Below are positions 1 through 11,648 of a stretch of DNA of 64,000 nt, piece after piece (position 1 is the stretch's first letter; the number at the start of each line of letters is the position of its first letter). This DNA comes from Limanda limanda. Lineage: Eukaryota; Chordata; Actinopteri; Pleuronectiformes; Pleuronectidae. The notes beneath the pieces are model-generated. The model made no database searches. It saw nothing but the letters and a program-made list of their open reading frames with translations, and was not told the origin of the DNA. Where the stretch lies: assembly GCF_963576545.1 (NCBI RefSeq), contig NC_083646.1:18901663-18965662 (forward strand), read 5' to 3'. The position numbers and the translations under genes were made by a program.

Positions 1-3000
1 AAAGCTGAGAAATATTCAGCTGCTTTCTTGAACACCTAAAAAAAACTGCTCTCATTCCTCTCCTGCTCAGCTATCCAGGCTTATACAGTATATCACCCCA
101 GCTTTGCAAGTGTTTGCAATACAAACCTTTGAACGCATGGGAATACAATAACACTCTTCATAACTAGGCTATATATAGTTGTTTACAACCCGTAGATAAA
201 TAGCATAATCAGTTGACTATTAGACCAAAAACCATGTCTCCGGTTCTGTTTTGAATACAGCCGATCATAGTAGCCCTTTGTTTCCCATTTTGATTTGCAC
301 TTTGATTAAGCATTCTTCAAAGTGAGGCTTCACAGCGCAATAAAATATTGCTAATTGCCGACAGCCCACGCAAATCTTAGCAGCATATCCCCTGTGAACT
401 CCAAATATTGGGTGCTTTGTAATCAAAGCAAGCTGCTCATAACGAGAGGGTTGCCTGGTTGTGGAACGGTCAGGAATTGTATTAGGAGGAGTCTGGAGGT
501 TGTGGGGTATATTGTTGTCAAATATCTTCCAGCTGTTGGTGCAGCAGCGCAATTCAATTCAATTCAATCTGGAAAACTGATGCAGAAGTTATGATGAATT
601 ATAATTACTGCAAACTGACAGTAAGAATGAGCTTTTTTATTTCATTTACTAAAAAAACTAAGCGTGTTCTCGTGAAATAGGTTTGTGAACTGTTCAGTGA
701 CTTCTCGGGCCTCAGTTTACTCATTAGCACTCATTAGGTAACTTCAGATGGAATCATCAGCTGATTTTCACAAACTTTCTGGTAAAACTCAACAAACACA
801 AGCTTCTCTCAGCAACTGAGTGAGGATCTGAAAGTGAAGTCTATGTCTTCAAAGCACCGAAGGGTATAAAAACATCAAAGAGCCTCCAGCTTGAAATTTC
901 CACTGTACGAAATGTCATTAGTCAAGACAAGGTCCGGAAGACCAAGAAAAACTTCCCATCTACTGGGCAGAATCTAGGCAAAGCAAATGACTTATATGAC
1001 CGCACAGGAGGTGTAGGAAGGTTTCGCTGACACATGAATGGTGGTGTATCATTCCACTGTGCAGCATTTCTTGCACAAACAGAGAATATCCTTCCTCAAT
1101 AGGTTGTTTGCCTGAGAAAGGATAGAACAGTCCTTTTATAAACTGCATGCATTCCCCCTCTAAATTGCAGAGCTTTTCAGGAGATATTTGTGTAATATTT
1201 GACCAGATATTTCCTATATTACCATATGTATAAGGTTAAATCATAATGTGTAGCAACTATGTTCAGCATTGTTGTCTGCAATCATTTGGAGCTTGGCTTG
1301 ACTTTGTCGGTCGGCTAAGGGGTTAGAAGTTATGATAGTGGTGTTAGAGAGGTTCTGATACAGATACCAGAATTGGAAATGTCTGAAAATGACGGGTCTT
1401 GCAACTGCAAGCACGCAAATCTGTGAATTTCCATAAAGTATATTTGTTTTAGTCATATAAGAATGAAATTTTTTGGGAAATCTACCCTCCTTGGTTTAGT
1501 TTAAGGCTGTAAAGAAGAATTTATATCCAGTAGTGTAGCATTAGCCAGAGCTCGCGTAACTGTCAGCAATGTTGTAATATTTGACGCCAGGCCCACAAGT
1601 AAAACATCAAGGTGTATTCTATGCCAGACTTTAGTTTCTAGCTATTTAAAAGAAGTAGTTGTTGTTTATTTCTCTGTATGTATTTACCACACAACAACAG
1701 AAATCATCACTTACACACAGGGTTGGTAACATACAGCTGTTAAAATACGTAATATAAGTTATGGAGCAAAACTTGACTGGGCCACGATAACAAGATCAAG
1801 AAATTCGGACTTCACAAAGTGTCTACTGTATGAGATGCTCACAGGAAGAAACCTGCAGCTACTACTGTGCAGGATTCTATCTCTCAGCAAATCTTAATAT
1901 CCTTAGAAGTTCTGCAAAACAGAGCCGCTGTCTCTGTCTCATTATATCTTCAAATTACAGCCATTAACTTCGCATGAGCTAAAACCATTTGGTCTCCGTT
2001 GACACTTGAGTGACGCATTACATCTTTAGTTTAACCCCCCGTCAAATATATCTGAACGCGATAGAGCCATCGCGGCAAAACAAAAATAACATCTGCGCTA
2101 TGCTATATTTTCTCTTTGATGAATTAAGTCCCATTAAAAAGTCTCTTGAGTGACATGTAATGAAGTTACTGGGCCTGAGGAGGAGCATTATTGCATAGAA
2201 CTGCACCGTGAAACTCAATTGACATAAAAGCAGACGACTAAACTGTACCCTGGAATGAGATTAAAAGTCTGCGTTGAGACAACTTGCAGGTTCCCCAGTC
2301 GTTACTGCACTGGTCATAAGACCGTGGTCATCAGTCATGACCCGGTGTTTGTGAGGCTCAGAGTTGTTGCAAAGATCAACTCTTCACTGTTTGAAACTGG
2401 CTTCAGTTTCTATCCATTACTAATGCAGACAGACTTGCAACTATACATGTAAGAGTGTCTTGGCAGTCTGCAGTGTTAAATAATAGATTTTTTTTTATAC
2501 CAGGAGAATAATTAATAGGCATGAGCATGAGTGATTAACTCTACTTTGTCTTGTAGTTCTCGAGAGAATTCTTATGAAAGACTTGTGTCATGGACGGGTT
2601 GGAAAACCCCTCTGCTTATTTTATTTTTTTATTGATAAAAAGAAGCTTTCTGGCACTAGTAACGTTGCAGTTCTTTATGCATGCTGTATTTAATTGCTCG
2701 TTGCTCAGTGCCTCTTGCATCGAGGATAGAAACGAAACGTCAGCATCACCAATGGCGATGTCAGTATTGACAACGCAGTGAGCCATTTCCCTCTGTGCCC
2801 AAAGTGAACCCAGTGGCCTGTGCCAGTGCAGGCTGTAATGAACGCCGAGCCGCTGAGCAGCGATTCTTCATTTTCTTCCTGCGCAGTCACAGTCGGTGAA
2901 AGCGTAATGACCCAATGTTATCTTGTGTCTTGCATACTCAAGCAGAAATCGTATGTAATCATTTAGACGAGGACCGGACTCCAGCAGGTGCAAGAGCTGA

Positions 3001-5685
3001 GGATGTACAGTTAGTGCTGATAAAAAGAGAAAGGGTCAGTGGAAAGTCACAGACAAGGATGTAGTGAGAGAGGAGTAAAGACAGAGAGATGCAGAATGAT
3101 GCATGAAAATATAGGATGGAAGGGAAGAGAGTGAGATCCCAGAAAAGGAAAGAAGACACGACATACTTAGAGCGACAAACAAGCCTTCACTCATCAAATT
3201 ATAGAGCTGAGGCTTGGGTGGAGCACACCCTGCAAAATGTAGGCTGCTCTGCTTTCCATGAAGCTGAAACCTTATGGTTGCATCCAGGGGCAGCCTAATT
3301 GGCAGTTGGTCAGAGTTAGAGACTATAAGCTCAGATTGGCATTGCCTTCACTGCTAAATCACCGGAGCCCGGCCATCTCATGTATTCAACTCAAAGAGGA
3401 AAAGAGGAGTAGTTTAAAAATATGTAGTTATGGTGAAAGAAAGAGATACAGCATAGGTTCATTATAAGGCAGATAAAGTACAAAATAAAGATCTCTCTCA
3501 CTGTAAAATCGGCATTATCAACCAAGCATTTTTAGGCTCCTTCGAAGAAAAAAAATGTTATATTATAATGGTCAATATTTTAGTTCACCGGCAGGGTTTT
3601 AAGGTCACTGTTTGCATCGTTAAACACGTTATACTTTCAGCATCATTATATTTTTTTTTTCATCATTCCAAAATATCAGACACACAAAATTACTGTAAAA
3701 TAACAGCTCTAAAAACAGTGCAAATTCAACAGACTATGCCCGGATGTCATTGTCATACTCCAACACCTAAGAAAGCCAGGGAATGGTTTGCCTTCAAAAT
3801 AATAGTGCGTGCATGCAAAATTTGGCAGCACCAAAATAACCAAAAAAGGGTTCCTACATTCTGTAAAACTTTGTAGCTGTGACCAATAGTACCACATCAT
3901 AAAAAGTCTTTCTTATCTAAATAATTGATGCATGCATTTGTTTTCGAAACTCATTTTTGGGCTCAACCATTTTTGCTTGGGTAATAAACAGCTGGTTGTT
4001 CAATTTCACCTGAACCCGCAACTGCTTTCTACCATATAAGTGAGACAAAGAAACCTTAATCAATGTGATCAATAATATACTATTTCTCACACAAATCATC
4101 CACCAATTTGGATTTTTTCGGGGGCTGATTCCTATGTAAGGGAGTAAAAAATTGGTCGATATATATATATAAAAAAAAATGTCAATGATTCCTAAGTTGT
4201 ATTTATCAAACCTTTATGACAAATAAGTGTAATTGAGGCTTAAAACTTTACAGTTTAACCAATAAACACAAATCAATCACATATAGAGCTTTAAATTAAA
4301 GTTTTTTTTACATAAGATATAACCATGAATCTTTTATTACTTTCTATTATTTCATTATTATTGTCTATTATTGCATTGTTCATTCTGAAATATTTCATTT
4401 CTGCAAACATTAATATTGATCGGTTGGGCTCTACTATTTCTAGATTTAAAAGATCCATGAACTTTTATCAAAAACAGATCAGGGGGTTGGTGCATACATG
4501 ATCAATAAGTGCAAATGATCACATGACCTGTAACAAGTGGACGCATTAAAACGATGGGTAATTCCAGGTCAGCACACCGTGTGAATAAGGTACTATTCTC
4601 CTCCTTTCCTGATTTTATATGAAAAGCCTGCTGTATGCTCCTTACAGGAACCAGATGTTGGGATGCTTGTTATAGCTCGTTCCTCTCTTAGTGCTTGCTG
4701 AAGGGTTTTATGGAGAAGACAATCAAGAAGGTAGCACAGCGAGGCAATTACCTGTTTTACAGCCAGACCATATTCATCGATCTCATCAGAGCCTCTTGAC
4801 CTTTCGAGGGAGTTGTAATACACTTTATGTATGTACACATGTAACCTCCCCCCTTCCATCCCGCCAAATTATTGATTGTAGTAAAATGTCTTGTACATCT
4901 ATGCCAGGGGTCACTTTGAAGACGCCCAGACAAAGAACTGGAATTCTTTTCTTGGGAAATGTGTATCCCAGTGTGGTTAAAGTTGAATAAAGCTGGTTCT
5001 CATTTTCTGAACAGATTCAAGAAATACAGTCTCTGGGATAATTTTTATTCAATAATGTAAAGTAATAAACGTAAAACTCCTGGATGTTTGGCTCTATAAC
5101 CTAAAACTACATTGGTTAGTTTAATGTGTATATATCCAGTCACCATGGTTATAATCAGTGGAATATGCCTCCATTCACATGAAAGATATTGGTTGGTAGC
5201 CTGGTCGATTATCGGGAATTCCAATAGGTTGGTAATGTGTTTGTCGGATGCTAAGTGGAGCCTGTGGGACAGCTTCATTGCCTCACACATGCACATATAC
5301 ACAAACGAAGCGCACACATGCACAGAGGTATAAATCAGTGCATCCCACCCACGTTGCCCAGGGCCATGGAAGCAAGGAAGAGGGGGATGGAGGGATGCGG
5401 GGAGAATGAGCAAGGGATGAAGACACGGGAGGATGGCGGGTCATAAAAATAGGCTGTGGGCTGGTCTGTGTGTCTCCTACAAATCCCTCATTTGATAAGA
5501 GAGAAACTTCTATCAGTCAACTGCAGACTCCCACTCGTTCTATCATTCCTTTCATCACCTCCTCCGCTCCTCTCCCACACGGCCCTCCATCATTACCTCA
5601 TACCTTGCCTCCGCTCAGGGTTGTCATATATTCATGTAATGATCTCCCAGTAAGCTGCCACGATGCATACCTTCCTTCTCTTCTG
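1..5685. other. non-coding, nothing recognised
   Basis: AT-leaning sequence with frequent stops in all frames, short A/T runs and a TATATATA run near 4158. No exon, promoter island or intact mobile element was seen. It could be intergenic or part of a long 5' intron of trio. Confidence 0.5.
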
Positions 5686-5930
5686 ACTAGAGATGCTCTC
5701 ATATCATTTCCTCTTCCTGATACCGACTACGATACCTTTGCTTTGCATATCTACAGACACCGAGTACTGGTCTGATACCAGTGCATTTAAAAAACAATCA
5801 ACTAACATAAGGAATTTGAACAACTGTATGCTACTAACCCTGCAAGAAAGTGATGGTTGCTACCATTCTGTTGTACTAGTGTTGTATTTGACAACACTAG
5901 TGCCCCCCCCCCATCAAAACCGAAGTCTCA
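5686..5930. repeat. probable hAT-type MITE remnant
   Basis: CTAGAGATGCTCTCATATC followed by CTGATACCGACTACGATACC and GACACCGAGTACTGG resembles the GATACCGAGTACC-rich ends of abundant fish hAT MITEs. It is diverged, and the right end is not clear. Confidence 0.35.
5875..5901. other. 11-bp inverted repeat
   Basis: ACTAGTGTTGT, a 5-nt loop, then ACAACACTAGT, followed by a run of nine C. It lies inside the probable MITE remnant. Confidence 0.6.
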
Positions 5931-8588
5931 CGTGAAATATTGCCAAATAACAGATTTTTTACTTAGCTCTGGCTAATGTTACTCTACTACTTTAAAAACA
6001 GCACTTGCCAGTGGCAGTACAACGCAACTGCTGCTTTGGAGCAGCGAAATAGAGGCGTCAGTATTGCTGGCAGTTGCTTCAGCCCCTCCACCACCCCAGC
6101 ATCCTGTAGACTCCGACGGGGGGGTTATACATAAATATTTGCCCATCATTCCCTTCATATCTATGCAATGATATCTGTGATTAAGTTGGAGCCTAAACAC
6201 CAGACACTAACATGTTCTAGTGTTGCAATAAACATTTGAACGTGAGTTGTCTGACTGAAATTTGGTTTCGGTGTTTGAACATCGAAAGTGCGATAGATTT
6301 TAGATTCAAATTCTCCATTAAAACAAACAGGCATCAGTATTTTTATAGTACTATGTCATTATTATATTGTTCCAGTAGATAAGGAGGGGAGCCGCAAATG
6401 CCGTTGACCACAGTTATCATTTTCACTTTCGTTATGATCACAGGTTTTTAACACGTGGTCCACATCATATTTGATTCCTCACATTCCTAGTTCTTCTCGC
6501 CTCGACCTCTCGCCGCTCTCTTCCTGCTCCCAGAGCAGATGCTTCAGTCCTCCCTGACTTCCCCCAGATTGACAGCTTAAACCAAGGAAGCATCTGGATC
6601 TGAGATTTGAAGTCACAAGCCTCCCACAATGCGTTCGGGCCTCTTTTTTCCTTTTTTCACGAGCAGCACTTTGAAAAAGCAGCCACAGACTTATGAGGCC
6701 GTGCCGCCCTCTTGAGTTCTGAGACTTGCTGCTTTTTAATAGCTTCCCCCTTGAGACTCTGGTGCAGTGTGTCAAGTGTCAAGATGCGTGTCTTTTTTTT
6801 TCATTCATAAAAATCATTAGCAAGCCAGTCACTGTTCTCGTATAAAGTGCATAAGAAGGATCAGTCAACTTCATTCTCAGTTGTGCATTAATCAGATATT
6901 TTTAGACATTGTTTTTTTTTTAAAGGACACGTGCAATTGTTGGATAACATTGTTGCAGAAACTTTAAATAATTCATATTCTTTTCCCCACACTTGCACAC
7001 TTCCAAATGCATACATGCATCTTTAGAAACCAGACTTCTGCGCTTAAGTGTTCCTACTGCACATTATGGCATGTTTCACTTGTTTTACCAGATAAGCTAA
7101 GGTCTTATTTTAGCCAGTAATTATGCAAAAAGTTTGAATAAAGCAGAACATGAACTCAGCGTGGGTAAAATCAAAGCACAGCCTGCAGTGTGTGTGTGTT
7201 TGCATACATGTGTGATCTTGTGCGTGTGCCAACAGTGCTTGTCTTCTGTCAACAGCTGCACGCAGTCTGTCCAAAAGGAACTGCGCCGTCTCTCTTTCTC
7301 CCACAAACACACACTCGCTAACATTCCGTCCCGCTTTGAAGACGGCAGCAGGCTGTGATCGCTGTCGCGTGAACAGTGCCAGCCCAGTGCTCCTCTGGCT
7401 TAGGAAGGCTAAACTGCCGCTTGGCCTCTCTGGCTTCGGATAAAATAGGTTGAGGATCACGCTCAACATCCCCATCCTACTGTATTGGCTCGCGGATGTA
7501 CCTGTTTTCAAATTGGTCCCGGTTTAGAAGAAAAGCTGCCGATTTTTGTTGCAATGTTGCAGCTGCGGTAACTGCCTTTTATTGTTTTGGTCAATGATTC
7601 ACACCAGTTCAAGGTGAAGCATATTGCCGGCGAAATACTGAATGAGTTCACATCAGAGACGAAACAGGCCGTTGCTCCGTTTATTTCAACATTTCAATTG
7701 ATTTCTCAGAGAAAAAAGTTTGTGAAATTTGGTTCAGATCCAGATGTAATGTATTTAAATGTGGTTTTATATGAGGACCGTTGAACCTTATTTGTTTGTC
7801 ATCCAGCAGGATTATGCAAAAGCTACTGAACCGATTTGCTTTAAAAATGTGTGGAGGATTGTGTCATAGCCTGAGGAAAAATCTATTAAATTTTGGTGCA
7901 GATCTCAGTTATTGGTTGTTTCCAGTCATTTTTCTCTTTCTTTGACATGGCGGGATAGGGCATGAGCCTCAGCGCAGATATGCACCTTTGAATTCCCCTC
8001 TATTTTTTCTTCTGTCCCAGGTTTTAACCCCCTTCTGACTCATCCTCCCTTTATTGGCATTCTTGTGTTCCATCATCCTCATTTCGACTGGAGCGGCAGG
8101 AACAATTGTTAGGTTTTTATCAATAGTTTGAATAAGATCTGAGAGAACTCTTGAGTCATTTATCCTCCAAACACAGATGGACTTTAGATGAGGAGGTTTT
8201 TGGTCTCTTTTCAGTCTCCTCACAGCTTGTTCCTGATCATGGTTACAAGTGAAAGCTCTGCCACTTATTTTGAACCGGTGGTTTCTTTCTTTTGCCCTAT
8301 CTGGTAGAAGATTACTTCTCCCATTTCTCCTTCACTGACTCCCTCCTGTCCATATGACCACGTTTCCACCTAATGCCTTCCTGGTAGCATATATGCTGAC
8401 CATGATTTTCCCCCAAACAGCATCTAGTCCTTGTGCACTGAGCAACATTCACTATTGTAAAAGCTGTGCCTGCTTTCCCATTCTAAGATTTGAACTGCCT
8501 TTGGAAACAAGACATGTAAAGGATCTGAAATTTTCTAAGAGGATAATCGCTCCCCACTACTGGACCAAACACCTTATCCACACTACAC
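5931..8588. other. non-coding apart from one dispersed repeat
   Basis: A moderately GC-rich patch at 7250-7470 has a long open frame on the minus strand but no start, splice or family signal. The rest is unique-looking AT-rich DNA plus the fragment at 7790. Confidence 0.45.
7790..7910 (+). repeat. fragment of the GTCAGCAGGATTAC repeat family
   Basis: TTTGTTTGTCATCCAGCAGG, ATTATGCAAAAGCTACTGAA, GTGGAGGATT and AAATTTTGGTGCAGATC correspond in order to the copy at 38525. Confidence 0.55.
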
Positions 8589-8608
8589 CATATATAGGGC
8601 CCTATGAA

Positions 8609-8687
8609 ATCCGTTTTGTTTTTTTCCAAATTCCGTTTTGTTTTTTTCCAAATTCCGTTTTTTCCGTTTTCATTTTCATGAATTCCG
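8609..8687. repeat. left subterminal TTCCG repeats with a 22-bp tandem duplication
   Basis: Five (A/T)TCCG copies lie at 8609, 8631, 8653, 8662 and 8683. Two of them sit in an exact 22-bp tandem pair (8614-8635 and 8636-8657) containing a T-rich run and CCAAATTCCG. Such clusters just inside the ends are typical transposase-binding sites of hAT elements. Confidence 0.7.
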
Positions 8688-9099
8688 TTTTTACACTTTA
8701 AGCTATTTAAATCATCAGAACGAGTGTCAAATAAGTGCGAACGAATACATTTATTAAAACATCACAACATTGCACTGTTTTCAGTGCTTCAAATAAGAAC
8801 ATTACATAAATAATAAAGTGCTTATAAACTTTTCACAGTGTCCTTAAAGTGTAAAAAATGCATAACTGAGGACTTGAGGACCCTTTTTGTAACAATAAAA
8901 AGTGCTTATAACCTGTCCTTCATTTTAACAAATCATAACTGTGAATAAAAACATTTAGTCAAAGCACTGTTTGAAGAATACATCAAACCAGGGGACAAAC
9001 AATGCAGAATTAAATTAAACCTTAACCTGCAATAAAACATGAACTAGGAAAATCAACATCATTGATTTTCTAACAGTACTGTCCTTTTGAGCTTAACTC

Positions 9100-10334
9100 C
9101 TATGACTTCCATCTGTCACAGACATCTCCATTGAAGTACAGGATTGTCAGCCTCTTTGTGTTGAGCTCAGTGAGGGCCTCTCTCTTGTCTGTGAGCAGAG
9201 TCTTGTACTTGCTGAAACTCCTCTCACAGTCAACTGAGCTGACTGGGAAGTAGATGTAGGGCACTGCCACTTCTGCAACTCTTGGGAATCTTGACCTGAG
9301 GCCCTTCCAGTAAGCAGCTAGCTCCATATCAGCTGGCAAGGGCTCCCTGGACACACAGTGCTGGAAGGCAATCCACTGCTCACTGAGCTCTGGTGATGGA
9401 TTTGCCATTGGTTTCAGTGTGTTGTAGGCTTCAATCGACTTTTCCATAGCTGGAGCCTGCCTTGGATCGAACACCCTTACCAGCCTGTAGACCTCTCTGG
9501 CTGGATGTATGTCCCAGTGCTTTGAGAACTTGGTGAAGGCCAAGTGGAAAGCATCATGGAGACTTTCAAGCACCACATTCCTCTCTCTAACACCCATCTT
9601 CCTCAGTAGCTCATCGGTCTTCGCACCAAAGCCACATGTTTTTGCCGTTCCATTAACTAGGTAAGAGCCTAGATCCTCCATTATGTTGTAGGCAGACACT
9701 GCTGTGGGACGGTGGGTTCCCTCCAGGATTGTCAGAGTTGTCATCAGTTTGGAGCAGCCCTCAGAGATGAAGGTTAGTTTGACAGTGAGGGCCTGCACCT
9801 TCTCCTCTGTATCCACCTGGCTAAGGATGTTTGTGACTGCCATGGATGAGGATTTTTCTGCCAACAAAAACTCTCTGTACAGATGAACATGCTCTGCATG
9901 GTACTTCACTGCCTCAAACCAGCTGTTCCACCTGCTGCTCACTGCTTCAGGAGGAGTCTTTGTCTGCGCAAACTCCCTGTTAACGAGGAAGCTCACCCAT
10001 CTTCTCTTTCTGGCAGGCTTCTTGAAGAAGACAGATCTCATCCATGTAACAAGTGATGCAGCTTCAGAGAAGTACTTGTAGTGCTGCCAGGTCTCACCCA
10101 CCAGATTGATGATGTGGCAGAGACAGGTTACATGGACAGTGTTGGGCATCACTCCTTTCAGGACCTCCCTGTATGCCTTCAGACAGTATGCAGCATTATC
10201 TGTGACCACTGCCCAGGCATCATTCAGGTCCAGGTTGTTGCTGTAGAGGGAGGCTAGTATAGCTTGGGAAAAGGTTGAAAAGTTGCATCTGTCCAGGAAA
10301 ACAACATCCAGCAGAAAGTACTGGTTTTCAACAC
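9100..10334 (-). CDS. hAT transposase, exon 2 (catalytic and dimerisation part)
   Basis: Second exon of the transposase, joined to 10854-11448. The minus-strand acceptor is ttttcattgcag-like (AG at 10335-10336), and the exon completes a Gly codon then reads VENQYFLLDVVFLDRC. Landmarks, in spliced numbering: VVTDNAAYCL with Asp244, the CLCH pair at 271-272, SRWNSWFEAV, and the C-terminal hAT dimerisation domain at about 537-602 (YIYFPVSSVDCERSFSKYK). The stop is at 9100-9102. The joined CDS is 1830 nt, giving 609 aa, within the usual hAT range and with no internal stop. Confidence 0.92.
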
Positions 10335-10853
10335 CTGCAATGAAAGATAACATAAAGAAAACTACTTATTTAAACCAAAATGTATATTCTACTCAACTTA
10401 TTTGAACCTAAAATAATATTCTGACAAAATAAGTGTTTATTTAAAGCAAAGCAAATACTGCAAAATACAGCTGCAGACATTATAAATTGCTATTATTTCA
10501 ACAGAAGAGGTCGTCCTTATCATATTTTACATGGGGACAATTAACATAGCTGAGTACAAAAACAACGCTATAGTGGCGAAGTCACGCCCCTTCCGGTAGA
10601 GCCCATGGGACCTTCTCTTCAGCCTCTACAGCCTTTAACTGAACAATTGCACAATAAACGGTAAAACTCTTGACATGAAAAATTATAATTTAAATCCACG
10701 GCATATAAAGACTGGGACCAGAAAATAATTACTTTCTCTCCATTGAAACCCATTCATATTTTTCGATCTCATAGGTCCCATGGGCTCTACCGGAAGGGAC
10801 GTGACTTCGCCACTATTGCAACAATATATTAACAGGCTGCTAAGTTAACTCAC
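10335..10853 (-). other. transposase intron (519 nt)
   Basis: Minus-strand intron with GTGAGT at its 5' end and TTTCATTGCAG at its 3' end. Splicing fuses IVIG to VENQ without a frame change; without splicing, exon 1 would read into a stop after GELT. Nearly half of the intron is the nested MITE at 10570-10816. Confidence 0.85.
10570..10816. mobile_element. nested palindromic MITE inside the transposase intron
   Basis: A 247-bp unit with 44-bp inverted arms (10570-10613 and 10773-10816) that differ at one base. The arms begin ATAGTGGCGAAGTCACG and end GAGCCCATGGGACCT. It has no coding capacity. I could not define a clean target-site duplication. The arms are far longer than the 13-bp ends of the host hAT, so it belongs to a different family and inserted later. 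Confidence 0.8.
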
Positions 10854-11448
10854 CAATGACGATGTTTAGGACGCTACAATCCCGTGCATCCGTTGTTTCA
10901 TCCACAACCACAGCGAACTTCTTCCCCCTGATCTGCTTTAAAACGGCAGTCATGTGTTGATCAAACACTCGAGGCAGGTGAGTCTGGCGGAGGCTGCTGG
11001 CATTTTGGGGGAGCGCTCCTCCGTGTTTACAGTGTTTGACTAGAAACGGGCGTAACTTTTTTAGCTTCTCAAGGGGGATGTCAGATGCGGCGCACACAGC
11101 CACAAAGTCCTCAATAAACTCCACTCTTGAATCTGCTGAGCTGATTGTAGACGTAATTGTGGTTTGTAGGGCCGTGCCCTGGCTACGGCTTTCACTGTTT
11201 TTTAGATGGATTTTTGACTTCAAGTGGTCATCGCACGTATCTTTTCTTTTCCAATCAATAGTATGTTGGCATACTCGGCAAAACAGCTGATTACCTGAGT
11301 GATAAAATTGTTTCGGGTATTGTTCCGCTCTGAATTTTGGGGTTAAAACCGAATTATTAAGCTTTTTGGAAGTTTTAGGCATTTCCGCGGTCAGCCGCGG
11401 GCGCTTCAACTTCTTGTTAGGAGCGGGGGCGGGACCTATTGTTTGCAT
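10854..11448 (-). CDS. hAT transposase, exon 1 (CGGBP1-like zinc finger and first catalytic Asp)
   Basis: Starts at ATG (minus strand, 11446-11448) with a basic N-terminus. A BED/C2H2-type finger has C57, C60, H75 and H81 (LFCRVCQ...DHLKSKIH). Its CX2CX14HX5H spacing, and the following FIEDFVAVCAASDIPLEKL, HGGALPQNASSLRQTHLP block, match the layout of vertebrate CGGBP1, a host protein known to derive from a hAT transposase. VVVDETTDARD (Asp183) supplies the first catalytic acidic residue. The exon ends at donor G|gtgagt (GT at 10852-10853), which splices in phase to 10334. Confidence 0.9.
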
Positions 11449-11587
11449 CCCCGCTAACTAGGCTGGAGTGGTGGACCGGATGTTTTTAGCATTGTTTTGG
11501 GAGTGGCTGCTAAACATTCAGTGAGGTTAATGTCACCTGTATTGTTTCCCTTTCTCTCGAAACTGAATTTCACCAAAATAATGGCGA

Positions 11588-11648
11588 ATTCCGCTGCATT
11601 CCGTGTTAACAGTAGATTCCGTTTTTATTGTCCGATTCCGTGATTCCG
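11588..11648. repeat. right subterminal ATTCCG repeats
   Basis: ATTCCG occurs at 11588, 11598, 11616, 11635 and 11643, with extra TCCG and CGCGG between and after. All five face the same way as the left-end copies, so the subterminal repeats are direct between the ends while the outer 13 bp are inverted. Confidence 0.7.

Noticed and set aside
5141..5154. RFX X-box-like words (GTCACCATGGTTAT here, GTTTCCATGGTGAT at 61023, GTTGCACCACGGCAAC at 40809)
   Set aside because: Each deviates from the consensus or has the wrong half-site spacing; such words are expected by chance in 64 kb.
7110..7511. 133-codon minus-strand frame in a GC-richer patch
   Set aside because: No domain, no splice or promoter signal, and part of it is CA-repeat text (HTCMQTHTHC).
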